Shown one piece after another: positions 1-7,389 of a stretch of 64,000 nt of DNA. A program made the translations under genes and the position numbers. The notes beneath the pieces were generated by a model. It did no database searches. It saw nothing but the letters and a program-made list of their open reading frames with translations, and was not told where the DNA came from. Source of the DNA: Bacillota bacterium (GTDB lineage Bacteria; Bacillota; Clostridia; Lachnospirales; Lachnospiraceae); contig JAEYOY010000077.1 of assembly GCA_023411215.1 (NCBI GenBank), positions 21,903-85,902 of the forward strand, given 5' to 3'. Positions within the stretch are counted from its first letter, which is position 1. The number at the start of each line of letters is the position of its first letter.

Positions 1-15
1 GAAAGGAGTGGGTCT

Positions 16-606
16 ATGAGAAAAGTAAGCAATGTCATGAAACAATGTTCTCTTATGTTCAAAGGTTTAAATATCGAGAGGGATGCTGTTCTGCATAAAA
101 CTAAGTTAATTCTGAAAATATATAGGCCGGTTGTTTGGTCAGCATCCAATCGGGCATTTGAAGTTTGCGTAAATGCTGAAAATTATTGTAGTAAAACGAT
201 GAAGGAGGCACTTGATTACTTAGCTAACTACGCACCTGAAGCTGAACAAGAACGGTTTTCAGAGAGAGTGAGGTCACTTTTTGAAACCCATTGGCTGATA
301 GAAATCATAGATCATGCAATGAAAAAGATTAACGAATATCCAGATAACGGTAACTTATATCATGATATCTTGAGTAAACAGTATTTTACGATTGATAAAT
401 ACTCTGAAACTGAGATGCTTGAGTTTTTGAATCTTGAGAGGAGTACATACTACGATAAAAAGAAAGAGGCCATTGAGATTTTTGCTATTTGTCTCTGGGG
501 TTATACTATCCCATCTATGAAAGGGATTTTTGGTGAAATGAATGGAGACATTGAAATACCAAGCTTTTTTCAAAATGCAAACTCCCCGACTTATTCCCGA
601 CAATAA
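16..606 (+). CDS. ArpU/sigma-70-like element regulator, hypothetical
   Basis: The protein has 196 residues. The start is set by AAAGGAG eleven bases before the ATG. The C-terminal half contains ERSTYYDKKKEAIEIF (about residues 141-156), followed by a hydrophobic LWG segment. This resembles the helix-turn-helix end of ArpU-like late-gene activators of phages and integrative elements, where it recognises promoter DNA. The N-terminal half is helical and charged and I do not recognise it. Its position just before a sigma-70-like gene and a recombinase cluster fits a regulator of the mobile element. The last codons run into a set of CCGACA repeats. Function is inferred from the C-terminal pattern and context only. 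Confidence 0.55.
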   Translation: MRKVSNVMKQCSLMFKGLNIERDAVLHKTKLILKIYRPVVWSASNRAFEVCVNAENYCSKTMKEALDYLANYAPEAEQERFSERVRSLFETHWLIEIIDHAMKKINEYPDNGNLYHDILSKQYFTIDKYSETEMLEFLNLERSTYYDKKKEAIEIFAICLWGYTIPSMKGIFGEMNGDIEIPSFFQNANSPTYSRQ

Positions 607-647
607 TCCGATATTATTCCGACAGATTCCCTACTGCTTTCCGACAA
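592..647 (+). repeat. CCGACA short direct repeats
   Basis: Three copies of (T)TCC(C)GACA lie about 22 bases apart across the end of the first gene and the start of the intergenic region, with a degenerate fourth copy (CCCCGAC) just before. The spacing is close to two helical turns, which could suit protein binding. The role is unknown. Confidence 0.35.
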
Positions 648-716
648 CTGACATGTTACACTGACTATACTGGCGAATTATGGCATATCTTAATTGCATA
701 TAATAAAGAGAAGTTA

Positions 717-746
717 CCCCAAGACCAAATGGTTCTGGGGTTTTTT
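717..746 (+). terminator. Rho-independent terminator
   Basis: A stem of about ten base pairs (CCCCAAGACC against GGTTCTGGGG, loop AAAT, one mismatch and one wobble) is followed by six T. It would end the transcript of the preceding regulator gene. Confidence 0.8.
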
Positions 747-777
747 AATGCCGCTTTCGCTTAAAGTTGGCAGTATG

Positions 778-816
778 AGCCGAGTCTAACAGAAATGTTA
801 TTCTCGGCTTTTTTTC
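778..816 (+). terminator. Rho-independent terminator
   Basis: AGCCGAG pairs with CTCGGCT around an inner AACA-GAAA-TGTT hairpin, followed by seven T. It lies immediately before the leader peptide RBS, so it could be a second terminator for the upstream unit or an attenuator for the sigma-like gene downstream. Confidence 0.75.
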
Positions 817-827
817 TGCCCATTTTT

Positions 828-941
828 AGGAGGTCAGATGAAAAAGTCAGTAAGTTGTTTAAAGTTAGGATGCCGTTCACCTCCTTTTTCTGATGTTGCT
901 TAAAGACACTTAAGAAATCAGAAAAGGAGAAATGAAAAATG
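828..941 (+). promoter_or_regulatory. Translational attenuator with alternative SD pairings
   Basis: AGGAGGT at 828-834 (leader RBS) is complementary to ACCTCCT at 879-885. The overlapping tract CTCCTTTTTCTGAT at 881-894 is also complementary, over 13 pairs with one bulged T, to ATCAGAAAAGGAG at 917-929, which holds the RBS of the sigma-like gene. The two helices exclude each other. The sigma-gene RBS would be masked unless a ribosome sits on the 3' part of the leader frame or the first helix forms. The pairings are seen directly; the mechanism is inferred by analogy with erm-type attenuation. Confidence 0.55.
838..903 (+). CDS. 21-residue leader peptide
   Basis: A short reading frame reads MKKSVSCLKLGCRSPPFSDVA and stops with TAA. 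It is preceded by a consensus AGGAGG (828-833) at near-ideal spacing, far better than expected for a random short frame. It ends 20 bases before the RBS of the sigma-70-like gene. Its own coding sequence contains an anti-Shine-Dalgarno tract (879-894) that can pair either with its own RBS or with the RBS of the next gene. That is the layout of leader peptides that control a downstream gene by ribosome position. I do not recognise the peptide; its role is inferred. Confidence 0.6.
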   Translation: MKKSVSCLKLGCRSPPFSDVA

Positions 942-1394
942 GCACATGAAAGAAGAATACCAAATTATCGAAAGATGTACCCAACAGCAAGTGAAGAGGT
1001 GATTGCAGTTTTAAGGCAAAGTGAGAGAAGACTTCAATATCTTGAATATGACCTTAAAGTAGAGCGATTTGTTTTGGATGAAACCAAGCAAGTCGCTTTT
1101 TTTATTCCAAGCAGAGAGGATTCATTGGAACGGTTGATAAATGCGGATGTTCAGTTTGTAGATGAAGAGACAGATGTAGAAGAAATAGCGATCAAGAATG
1201 TGATGATTGCAAAGCTTAACGAAAGCTTGGGGTTACTCAGTGAGGATGAATTAGAAATGATTCATGCACTGTTCTACCAAGGCTTAACGGAACGAGAATA
1301 CGCTAAGAACGTTGGAATTCCTCAGAAAACCATAAACGATAGAAAAGCGAGAATACTCCGTAAGCTAAAAAAACTTTTGGAAAATCAAAAATAA
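939..1394 (+). CDS. Sigma-70-like activator (region 4 HTH)
   Basis: The protein has 151 residues, with the start set by AAAGGAG nine bases upstream. The C-terminal third (residues about 100-148) is a sigma-70 region 4 helix-turn-helix: SEDELEMIHALF, then GLTEREYAKNVGIPQKTIN, then RKARILRKLKKLL. No region 2 is present, so it is not a full sigma factor. Such proteins are usual on Clostridial conjugative elements and prophages, where they activate element genes. It ends before a strong terminator and is followed by the hairpin-rich stretch and recombinase genes. Expression is probably controlled at translation by the upstream leader peptide. Confidence 0.75.
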   Translation: MAHERRIPNYRKMYPTASEEVIAVLRQSERRLQYLEYDLKVERFVLDETKQVAFFIPSREDSLERLINADVQFVDEETDVEEIAIKNVMIAKLNESLGLLSEDELEMIHALFYQGLTEREYAKNVGIPQKTINDRKARILRKLKKLLENQK

Positions 1395-1403
1395 ATCCGC
1401 TCA

Positions 1404-1444
1404 ACCCCCTCGCTTGTCGTGGAAGTAAGTGAGGGGGTCTTTTC
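1404..1444 (+). terminator. Rho-independent terminator
   Basis: ACCCCCTC pairs perfectly with GAGGGGGT, extended by a weaker GCTT/AAGT segment, and is followed by CTTTT. It closes the sigma-70-like gene. Confidence 0.8.
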
Positions 1445-1496
1445 ATCTTCTCATTTGAACCTTGAAAAATGAATATCCGGTTTCATAAATACGTTA

Positions 1497-1950
1497 GCTG
1501 ATGAGCCTGAAAAGGGTAAGCGACACGGGTAGATGCGCAATGACCACCTGTAAGATCAGAATAGATCCATGCAAATGGATTTTTTCTCTTGGGAGATTTT
1601 CTGATTTTATAAATGCGGCCAACAATAAGGTGCGAGCGGGTCCATCTGATCCATAAGCAGAGCGTTGGAACTACGGTTCCAAACAGTTCGACTGTTTTGC
1701 CATAACCTCATCAGCCTACAATGATACTTCTGTCCAGCCATAGACATCGCAATGGGGACAGCCTGCGGAGATCCCGGAGGAGGTGAGAATCCTATGATGA
1801 GGTAAACTGACCTCAGTTTATGAAACCGCCCTTAAGTCTTGAAAAAGGCTATGCACTGGGGAAGTTGTGTCAAATACAGTGTGTGAATGAATAAAAACTG
1901 ACTTAATGTCAGAAGCCATGGGGATTGCAAGAGTCTCTAGACTTGCTTTC
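1497..1950 (+). ncRNA. Candidate large structured RNA before recombinases
   Basis: This 450-nt gap has no convincing reading frame but many hairpins. GCTGATGAG (1497-1505) pairs exactly with CTCATCAGC (1707-1715) over 200 nt. Inside are ATCCAT-GCAA-ATGGAT (1565-1580), TTGGAAC-TACG-GTTCCAA (1665-1682, UNCG-type loop) and AAACAGT-TCG-ACTGTTT (1681-1697). Downstream CTGTCC (1730-1735) pairs with GGACAG (1756-1761) around a nested CCA/TGG, followed by AAACTG-ACCT-CAGTTT and CTGAC-TTAAT-GTCAG. Stable tetraloops and a long closing helix suggest a folded RNA, possibly of a mobile-element-linked family such as ROOL or GOLLD, which I could not match. No group I or II intron core was found. Confidence 0.4.
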
Positions 1951-2039
1951 TTCTGGTGTTCGCGGATGCGGGTGTCAGGAGAAAGGCAATCCCTATTTTT
2001 GTGATATTAAGCAAAATGAAAGATTGGAGGCGAAAAGAA

Positions 2040-2252
2040 ATGGATTTTGATTTAACTAAAATCGGGGAAGAAGAAGCGAAACTTCATGGAATGACCAGAG
2101 AGCAATCCAAGGGTGAAGTTCAATATAAAATGGCACTAAAGATGTTAGACATTCTGATGAGAAGGGGCATCGTGAGCGAGGAAGAGTACGAAAAAATCGA
2201 TAATTTGAACCGCCAATCCTTCTCCCCGCAGCTTGCTAAGGTATATGCGTAA
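2040..2252 (+). CDS. SHOCT-like small protein
   Basis: The 70-residue protein starts at the ATG that follows TTGGAGGCG at good spacing; longer upstream starts lack an RBS. The C-terminal half has the short helical hairpin typical of SHOCT domains: VQYKMALKMLDILMRRGIV then SEEEYEKID. Small SHOCT proteins commonly sit directly before large serine recombinase genes in Clostridial integrative elements, as here. Its job is not established; a role in oligomerisation or in helping the recombinases is only a suggestion. Confidence 0.65.
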   Translation: MDFDLTKIGEEEAKLHGMTREQSKGEVQYKMALKMLDILMRRGIVSEEEYEKIDNLNRQSFSPQLAKVYA

Positions 2253-2332
2253 AAACACTTGCTATGTTCCAGCCTTTGGAGTATTGTGTGTTGCTAAGAA
2301 GGGGCACATGCCCAGAAAGGAGGAAACCGCAT

Positions 2333-3937
2333 ATGGCAAAGAAAGTAACTAAAATAGAGCCGGTGAGACAGAATGTTATCCAAACCCTCAGACCGAAAAA
2401 ACGGGTTTGCGCTTACTGCAGAGTTAGCACGGATTCTACCAAGCAGCACACATCCTACGTAGCTCAAGTGGAATATTACGAAAGCTATATCGGAAAACGT
2501 GAGGATTGGGAATTTGTCGGTATCTTTGCGGATGAAGCAAAAAGTGGAACAAAGGTTAAGAGCCGAGATGAATTCCTGCGAATGATGCGTGAATGTGAAA
2601 ATGGCAATATCGATGTCATCATTACGAAGTCGGTCACTCGGTTTGCTAGAAATACAGTTGATAGCATCGAAGCCATCCGGAAACTGAAATCCCTTGGAGT
2701 TACAGTATACTTTGAAAAAGAGAACCTCAACACCATGTCAGAGCAAAGCGAACAGATGCTGACGATTTTAAGCTCCTTGGCACAAGGGGAATCCGAAAGT
2801 ATTTCGACCAACAACCGCTGGGGTATTCAAAAGAGATTTAGGGATGGCAGCTATAGGCTCAGCACAGTAGCCTATGGATATACGAAGGATGAAGATGGCG
2901 AACTGGTGATTAAAGAAGATGAGGCGGAAATAGTACGCCGAATTTACCTGGAGTATCTGGGTGGGAAAGGATCCTATGTCATCGCCAGAGATTTAAACAA
3001 AGACCAAGTTCCAACCGTCAGAACTGCAGAGACTTGGAATGAAAGTACTGTGAAAGAGATTCTTCAAAATCCTATATATGAAGGTGATCTGATCTTACAG
3101 AAAACCTACACCACTGAGGTACTCCCGTTCACGAAGAAACGAAATCGTGGCGAGATGCCTCAGTTTTATATTAAGGATAACCATGAACCGATTATCACCA
3201 GAGAACAAGGACAGATAGTTCGGGAGATTTATGAATATCGAAGAAAACAGATGGGGAATGACCGCAGTGAAAAATATCAAAACAGGTACGAGTTCAGCAG
3301 CAAAATCATGTGCAGTGAATGTAATGGCTCATTTAAAAGGCAAAAGATCTACATCGGTAAGCCTTACGAGAAAATCCAATGGAGCTGTACGAACCACATT
3401 AAGAACAATGCGATGTGCAAAATGAAGCCGGTTCGTGAGGACATCATCAAAGATGCCTACCTGACAATGTGGAATAAACTTGTCAGCAATTATGGATACA
3501 TACTCATCCCGATGCTGGATTCCCTTAAGAATCTTCGAATCAATAAAGAACAAGAATCTGAAATTGAAGAAGTAAACCATAAGATCATGGAACTGACTGA
3601 GCAGAGCCACATCCTGAGCCGAGTAGCGCAAAAGGGATATGTGGACTCTGCTCTTTTTATACAGAAACAAAATGCTCTGAATGTTGAACTTGAAGAAACG
3701 AAGAGAAAAAGGAACAGCCTTCTGGGTTCCAATGGGTTCGAAAAGGAGATCGCTGGGACTCAAAGACTGCTTGAAATCATCCGGTATAACCCAGTGATTA
3801 TGGAGGATTATGATGAAAGCCTTTTTAGCCATACAGTGGAGCAGGTGATTATCGGTCAAAAGAATATGATAACCTTCAAACTGATTAATGGACTGGAGTT
3901 GTTAGAGAAGGCAGGAACAGGTGGTGAGCAGGAATGA
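2333..3937 (+). CDS. Large serine recombinase 1
   Basis: This 534-residue site-specific recombinase starts at the ATG after AGGAGG (2319-2324 region). The N-terminal resolvase domain carries the catalytic serine in VCAYCRVSTD (Ser32) and the conserved VITKSVTRFARNTVDS segment. Next comes a recombinase domain (about residues 170-290), a zinc ribbon with CSECNGSF and a later WSCTNH/MCKMK cysteine pair, and a C-terminal coiled coil rich in E, K and Q. Such enzymes cut and join attachment sites to integrate or excise an element through a serine-DNA intermediate. It overlaps the next gene by four bases (ATGA), so the two are translationally coupled. The domain set appears intact. Confidence 0.92.
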   Translation: MAKKVTKIEPVRQNVIQTLRPKKRVCAYCRVSTDSTKQHTSYVAQVEYYESYIGKREDWEFVGIFADEAKSGTKVKSRDEFLRMMRECENGNIDVIITKSVTRFARNTVDSIEAIRKLKSLGVTVYFEKENLNTMSEQSEQMLTILSSLAQGESESISTNNRWGIQKRFRDGSYRLSTVAYGYTKDEDGELVIKEDEAEIVRRIYLEYLGGKGSYVIARDLNKDQVPTVRTAETWNESTVKEILQNPIYEGDLILQKTYTTEVLPFTKKRNRGEMPQFYIKDNHEPIITREQGQIVREIYEYRRKQMGNDRSEKYQNRYEFSSKIMCSECNGSFKRQKIYIGKPYEKIQWSCTNHIKNNAMCKMKPVREDIIKDAYLTMWNKLVSNYGYILIPMLDSLKNLRINKEQESEIEEVNHKIMELTEQSHILSRVAQKGYVDSALFIQKQNALNVELEETKRKRNSLLGSNGFEKEIAGTQRLLEIIRYNPVIMEDYDESLFSHTVEQVIIGQKNMITFKLINGLELLEKAGTGGEQE

Positions 3938-4908
3938 TGCAAAGACATATGCCCATGGGATACAAGATGGTGAATGGAGCAGTTGATATACAAGAGGAAT
4001 ATGCGAAAACCGTAAAATCAATTTTTACAGATTATATCGCTGGAAAGTCTATGTTTGCCATCGCAAAAGACCTGACCGCTGCAGGCGTGCTTAATGCCAA
4101 CAAAAAGCCGAATTGGAATCATGGTTCAGTGGGGAAGATCCTGCAGAACATCAGGTATCAAGGGGACGAATTATATCCAAGACTTATTGATGACGAGACC
4201 TTTAATAAGGCACAGGAGCAACGGGTAAGAGTAGAGAAAAAACTGAGTAGAACACAGCAAGTGCAAGCCATTCGAAATCAAACGGTTTTCAGCGGCATGA
4301 TCCGATGCGGCGAATGTGGCGAAAACTACAAAAAGTACATCGAGCACGCTGGAAAGCCGTCTGAAAAGGTCAAATGGAAGTGCAAACATTATATTTACCA
4401 AAACCGAGTATTATGCAAAAACCATTTCTTCACCGATGAGGACTTGAAAGCGATTTTTATAGAAGCTACCAATCAACTATTAAGGCAAAGGTGGCTGATC
4501 GAAAAAATCAAACCGCAAGAACCGCCGAAGATGAGCTTGGATTTAAGAGAGACAGAAAACCGGATTAAGGAACTGGAGCTGGAAGGTGACTACTCGAATC
4601 CGATACTACCGGAACTGATACTCAGGCGAGCACAGCTCTACTATGCAGGGGCTAAAGTATATGATCAACCAAGAAATGCTGAGAGATTTAAAGAAGCTCT
4701 TGGGGGAATCAGCACCTTGACGGAATTTGACGAGGAACTGTACAAAACGATCATTAAGCAGATGACTATTTATAAAGAAACCAAGATAGCGGTTGAATTT
4801 ATAGGTGGCATCATTATAGAAAGACCCATAGAAACCCAAAGAAAGGATGGTAACCATGGCAGTAGCAAAAAAGACGGTAGCAATCATACCGCCTCAAATG
4901 AAATATGA
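3934..4908 (+). CDS. Recombinase-like protein lacking catalytic domain
   Basis: This 324-residue protein aligns by eye with the C-terminal two thirds of the flanking recombinases: a recombinase domain from residue 1 (MGYKMVNGAVDIQEEY onward), a zinc ribbon (IRCGECGENY and WKCKHYIYQNRVLCKN) and a helical tail. It has no resolvase domain and no catalytic serine. It is not obviously a decayed gene: its ATG overlaps the previous stop by four bases and the frame is open throughout. It may act as a DNA-binding partner of the two catalytic recombinases. Clusters of this shape occur in Clostridial elements; the partner role is inferred. Confidence 0.8.
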   Translation: MMQRHMPMGYKMVNGAVDIQEEYAKTVKSIFTDYIAGKSMFAIAKDLTAAGVLNANKKPNWNHGSVGKILQNIRYQGDELYPRLIDDETFNKAQEQRVRVEKKLSRTQQVQAIRNQTVFSGMIRCGECGENYKKYIEHAGKPSEKVKWKCKHYIYQNRVLCKNHFFTDEDLKAIFIEATNQLLRQRWLIEKIKPQEPPKMSLDLRETENRIKELELEGDYSNPILPELILRRAQLYYAGAKVYDQPRNAERFKEALGGISTLTEFDEELYKTIIKQMTIYKETKIAVEFIGGIIIERPIETQRKDGNHGSSKKDGSNHTASNEI

Positions 4909-6511
4909 TAGGCATTTGCGAGTAGAGCAGAAAACGCTAAGGGTAGCTGCTTATTGCAGAGTCAGTACGCTTCTTGAACAGCAGGAAGGCAGCTACGAGG
5001 CGCAGGTCGATTATTATACAGAAAAAATCAATAGCAACCCCAACTGGAAGTGCGCCGGGATATTCGCCGATGATGGGAAAAGCGCCACACAGACAAAGAA
5101 ACGTGACGATTTCAATGCTATGATCGATGCATGCATGGCTGGAAAAGTGGATCTGGTACTGACAAAATCGGTCAGCCGATTCGCGAGAAACACAGTTGAT
5201 GCTCTGCAGTGCATACGAAAGCTTAAAGAAAAGAATGTACCTGTTATCTTCGAAAAAGAGGGCGTCAACACCATGGAAAGCGGTGGCGAACTCCTGATTA
5301 CGATCCTAAGCAGTCAGGCTCAGGAGGAAAGCCGGAATATCAGCGAGAATACAAGATGGGGATTAACCAGAAGATTTGAAAACGGCATCATATCGGTAAA
5401 CCATAAGAAGTTTCTCGGCTACACCAAAGATGACGATGGTAACCTCATCATCGTCCCAGATGAAGCGGTGATTGTTAAACGGATTTTCAGAGAGTATCTG
5501 GAAGGGAAAAGCATTATACAGATTACCAAAGGGCTACAAGATGACGGCATAAAGACCGTAACAGGACTTGAAAACTGGCATCCTGGCACGATTGATAAGA
5601 TGCTCTCAAACGAGAAGTTCTGCGGAGATGCCTGCATGCAAAAAACCTACACCATCGACTTCCTCACGAAAAAGAAGGTCAAGAACCAAGGGTATGCACC
5701 ACAATACTATATTGAAGACAACCATGAGGCGATTATCCCGAAAGAGCTGTTTCACCAAGTACAGGTTGAAAAAGCCAGAAGAGCAAGTCTCAACAAAGCT
5801 GCAGTAACAAGAAAGGCAAATAAGGCTAAGAAAGAAAAGAGCAAATACAGCTCAAAGTATGTGCTGACTGAACTCCTGACTTGCGGAGAATGCGGACACT
5901 CATACAGAAGACAGACATGGTCCAAATACGGTCAAAAGACGGCAGTATGGCGCTGTGAGGACAGACTAAAGCAGGGGACAAACTCCAAATGCCATCACTC
6001 GCCAACCCTGAAAGAAGAACAACTGCACGATGCAATCATAAAGGCAATCAATAAAGTGGTCGAAAATAACGGCGATTTTATCGGAACCTTTAGAGAGAAT
6101 GTGATACGAGTCATCGGTAACTATAGCACCAAAGGGGTTACAACGGAATACGATGACCAGATCGATGCCCTGCAAAAGCAGATGCTGACGCTCATCGAAG
6201 ATAACGCACGACAAGGCGCTGTCAGCGAAGAGTTTGATGAAGCATACAGAAAGTTATCCGAGCAGATAAACGAGCTAAAACAGGCGAAAATACAGCTTGT
6301 AAGGGCACAGAAGCAAGCAGAGAACTATGCTGAAAGGTTAGATGCCTTGGACAAGGCAATCAAGAACGTAAACCCAGAGGTACGAGAATTTGATCAAGAA
6401 CTGGTGAAAAGGTTAATCTACAGCATCAAGGTCAATAAGGGCATGAAAATAACCATACAGTTTCACTCCGGGATTGTAATGACTGAGAGTGTGGACTACT
6501 ACGAAGATTAA
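4856..6511 (+). CDS. Large serine recombinase 2
   Basis: The 551-residue protein starts at the second ATG of the frame, which has GGATGG upstream. The N-terminal resolvase domain has RVAAYCRVST with Ser37 and a TKSVSRFARNTVDA segment; then a recombinase domain, a zinc ribbon (LTCGECGHSY, WRCEDR, KCHH) and a long coiled-coil tail (about residues 420-520). The gene begins inside the 3' end of the preceding one (about 53-base overlap), so all three recombinase genes form one unit. With the first recombinase it could make a two-enzyme integration/excision system; which one acts on which site cannot be read from sequence. Confidence 0.92.
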   Translation: MAVAKKTVAIIPPQMKYDRHLRVEQKTLRVAAYCRVSTLLEQQEGSYEAQVDYYTEKINSNPNWKCAGIFADDGKSATQTKKRDDFNAMIDACMAGKVDLVLTKSVSRFARNTVDALQCIRKLKEKNVPVIFEKEGVNTMESGGELLITILSSQAQEESRNISENTRWGLTRRFENGIISVNHKKFLGYTKDDDGNLIIVPDEAVIVKRIFREYLEGKSIIQITKGLQDDGIKTVTGLENWHPGTIDKMLSNEKFCGDACMQKTYTIDFLTKKKVKNQGYAPQYYIEDNHEAIIPKELFHQVQVEKARRASLNKAAVTRKANKAKKEKSKYSSKYVLTELLTCGECGHSYRRQTWSKYGQKTAVWRCEDRLKQGTNSKCHHSPTLKEEQLHDAIIKAINKVVENNGDFIGTFRENVIRVIGNYSTKGVTTEYDDQIDALQKQMLTLIEDNARQGAVSEEFDEAYRKLSEQINELKQAKIQLVRAQKQAENYAERLDALDKAIKNVNPEVREFDQELVKRLIYSIKVNKGMKITIQFHSGIVMTESVDYYED

Positions 6512-6529
6512 TAAATTGGAATATCAGAT

Positions 6530-6576
6530 AAGAAACAATGGCCGTGGCTGAAGATGTAGCTGCGGTTTCTTTTGTT
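6530..6576 (+). terminator. Terminator after recombinase cluster
   Basis: AAGAAAC (6530-6536) pairs with GTTTCTT (6565-6571) around an inner imperfect GC-containing stem, followed by a T-rich tract. It probably ends the recombinase transcript. Confidence 0.65.
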
Positions 6577-6640
6577 TGGATTAGCTAAGTCTGTGAAACT
6601 AAACTACAGTCCAAACAACACTAGGATTGGAGTAATGACG

Positions 6641-7030
6641 ATGACGAAAGAAGAACTATATGAACTGATGGAAGACGGTAACCTTGGATATGCCTGTGTT
6701 TTTAAAAGACAAGATCAAGGAATGCATACTGATTATATGTTCAAGATGACAGCAGAAAACATTGCCAATTTCATCGGGAAGAATGCTTATACAGCAGATA
6801 AGATCATCATGACGGATATGTGTGACAACTTGGTTTGTGAGTCTGTATTTGGTGGATTTCTAACGAATTGCCCAGATCAGAATTTGTGCCGAGAGATTAT
6901 TCCACACTTAGTTCTAATTCAGATGGGAGAAGCAGAACCTAAAGAATTCCCAGTAGCAGCCAGAGAAGATATGGAGCAGCTCTGGGCTGAAGAAGAGGCA
7001 GTGATGCAGGCAGAATTTAGAATGTTGTAG
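6641..7030 (+). CDS. Hypothetical element-associated protein
   Basis: The protein has 129 residues from the ATG eight bases after GGAG. It starts MTKEELYELMEDGNLGYACV and is acidic and soluble, with no membrane segment or signal peptide. I recognise no domain. Similar small acidic proteins accompany recombinase clusters in Clostridial mobile elements, so it probably belongs to the element rather than to the defence genes, which start after a fresh promoter. Function unknown. Confidence 0.6.
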   Translation: MTKEELYELMEDGNLGYACVFKRQDQGMHTDYMFKMTAENIANFIGKNAYTADKIIMTDMCDNLVCESVFGGFLTNCPDQNLCREIIPHLVLIQMGEAEPKEFPVAAREDMEQLWAEEEAVMQAEFRML

Positions 7031-7064
7031 ATGGTATAATTTCCAAATATTTGGTCGAATCTTC

Positions 7065-7093
7065 TTGTGAATTTCTTCTCATAGGGGTACAAT
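7065..7093 (+). promoter_or_regulatory. Sigma-A-type promoter for defence operon
   Basis: TTGTGA (7065-7070) and TACAAT (7088-7093) are separated by 17 bases, about 50 bases before the DUF1413 start codon. A likely start for transcription of the DUF1413-nuclease-helicase unit. Confidence 0.5.
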
Positions 7094-7141
7094 TGACATA
7101 ACAATGTTGTTGATATTGTTATCCATGTGGGAGGTAAGAAA

Positions 7142-7375
7142 ATGCCAACTGTGAATGAATTATTAGATAAAGCAAAGGCTGAAATATCAAATCTATTATC
7201 CGGGGAAGTATTCCTATTAAGGGATCTGTTCAAGGGGTACGAATGGAATCGGATATCAAGAAGTGATAGATTGCTCCTTGGCACCTTATTTCTCAACTAT
7301 ATAAAAACAGATGATATAGGGGTTGTACCGATTGAAAAGACTTCGTCGGGGCAACAGAGATATAAGGTATATTAG
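7142..7375 (+). CDS. DUF1413 family protein
   Basis: The 77-residue protein starts at the ATG after GGGAGG. It matches by eye the DUF1413 pattern: an N-terminal helix (LLDKAKAEISNL), then SGEVFLLRDLFKGYEWNRIS, then RSDRLLLGTLFLNYI. The domain is small and its biochemical role is not known. It ends 14 bases before the nuclease gene, so it is almost certainly co-transcribed with the Gabija-like pair. It could be an accessory or regulatory component (for example a DNA-end binder or an antitoxin-like brake), which is inference from position only. Confidence 0.75.
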   Translation: MPTVNELLDKAKAEISNLLSGEVFLLRDLFKGYEWNRISRSDRLLLGTLFLNYIKTDDIGVVPIEKTSSGQQRYKVY

Positions 7376-7389
7376 GGGGGAGCGAGAAT

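Larger units (their letters stand above)
1..7030. mobile_element. Partial integrative element, recombinase end
   Basis: This stretch carries genes typical of one end of a Clostridial integrative element or prophage remnant: an ArpU-like regulator, a sigma-70-like activator, a SHOCT-like small protein and three tandem large serine recombinase genes, all on the plus strand. The left part lies outside the window. No attachment-site repeat was identified, so the right edge is uncertain: it could lie just after the recombinases (about 6.5 to 7.0 kb) or include the defence genes that follow up to 15.4 kb. The recombinase genes look richer in GC than the defence genes downstream, which hints at separate origins. 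This is inference from gene content. Confidence 0.55.

Noticed and set aside
1497..1950. Group I or group II self-splicing intron
   Set aside because: No group I P7/S-type core and no group II domain V pattern could be found, and there is no intron-encoded protein.
2485..3859. Several minus-strand open frames opposite the first recombinase
   Set aside because: They lack RBS, show no recognisable domain and lie entirely inside the recombinase coding sequence.
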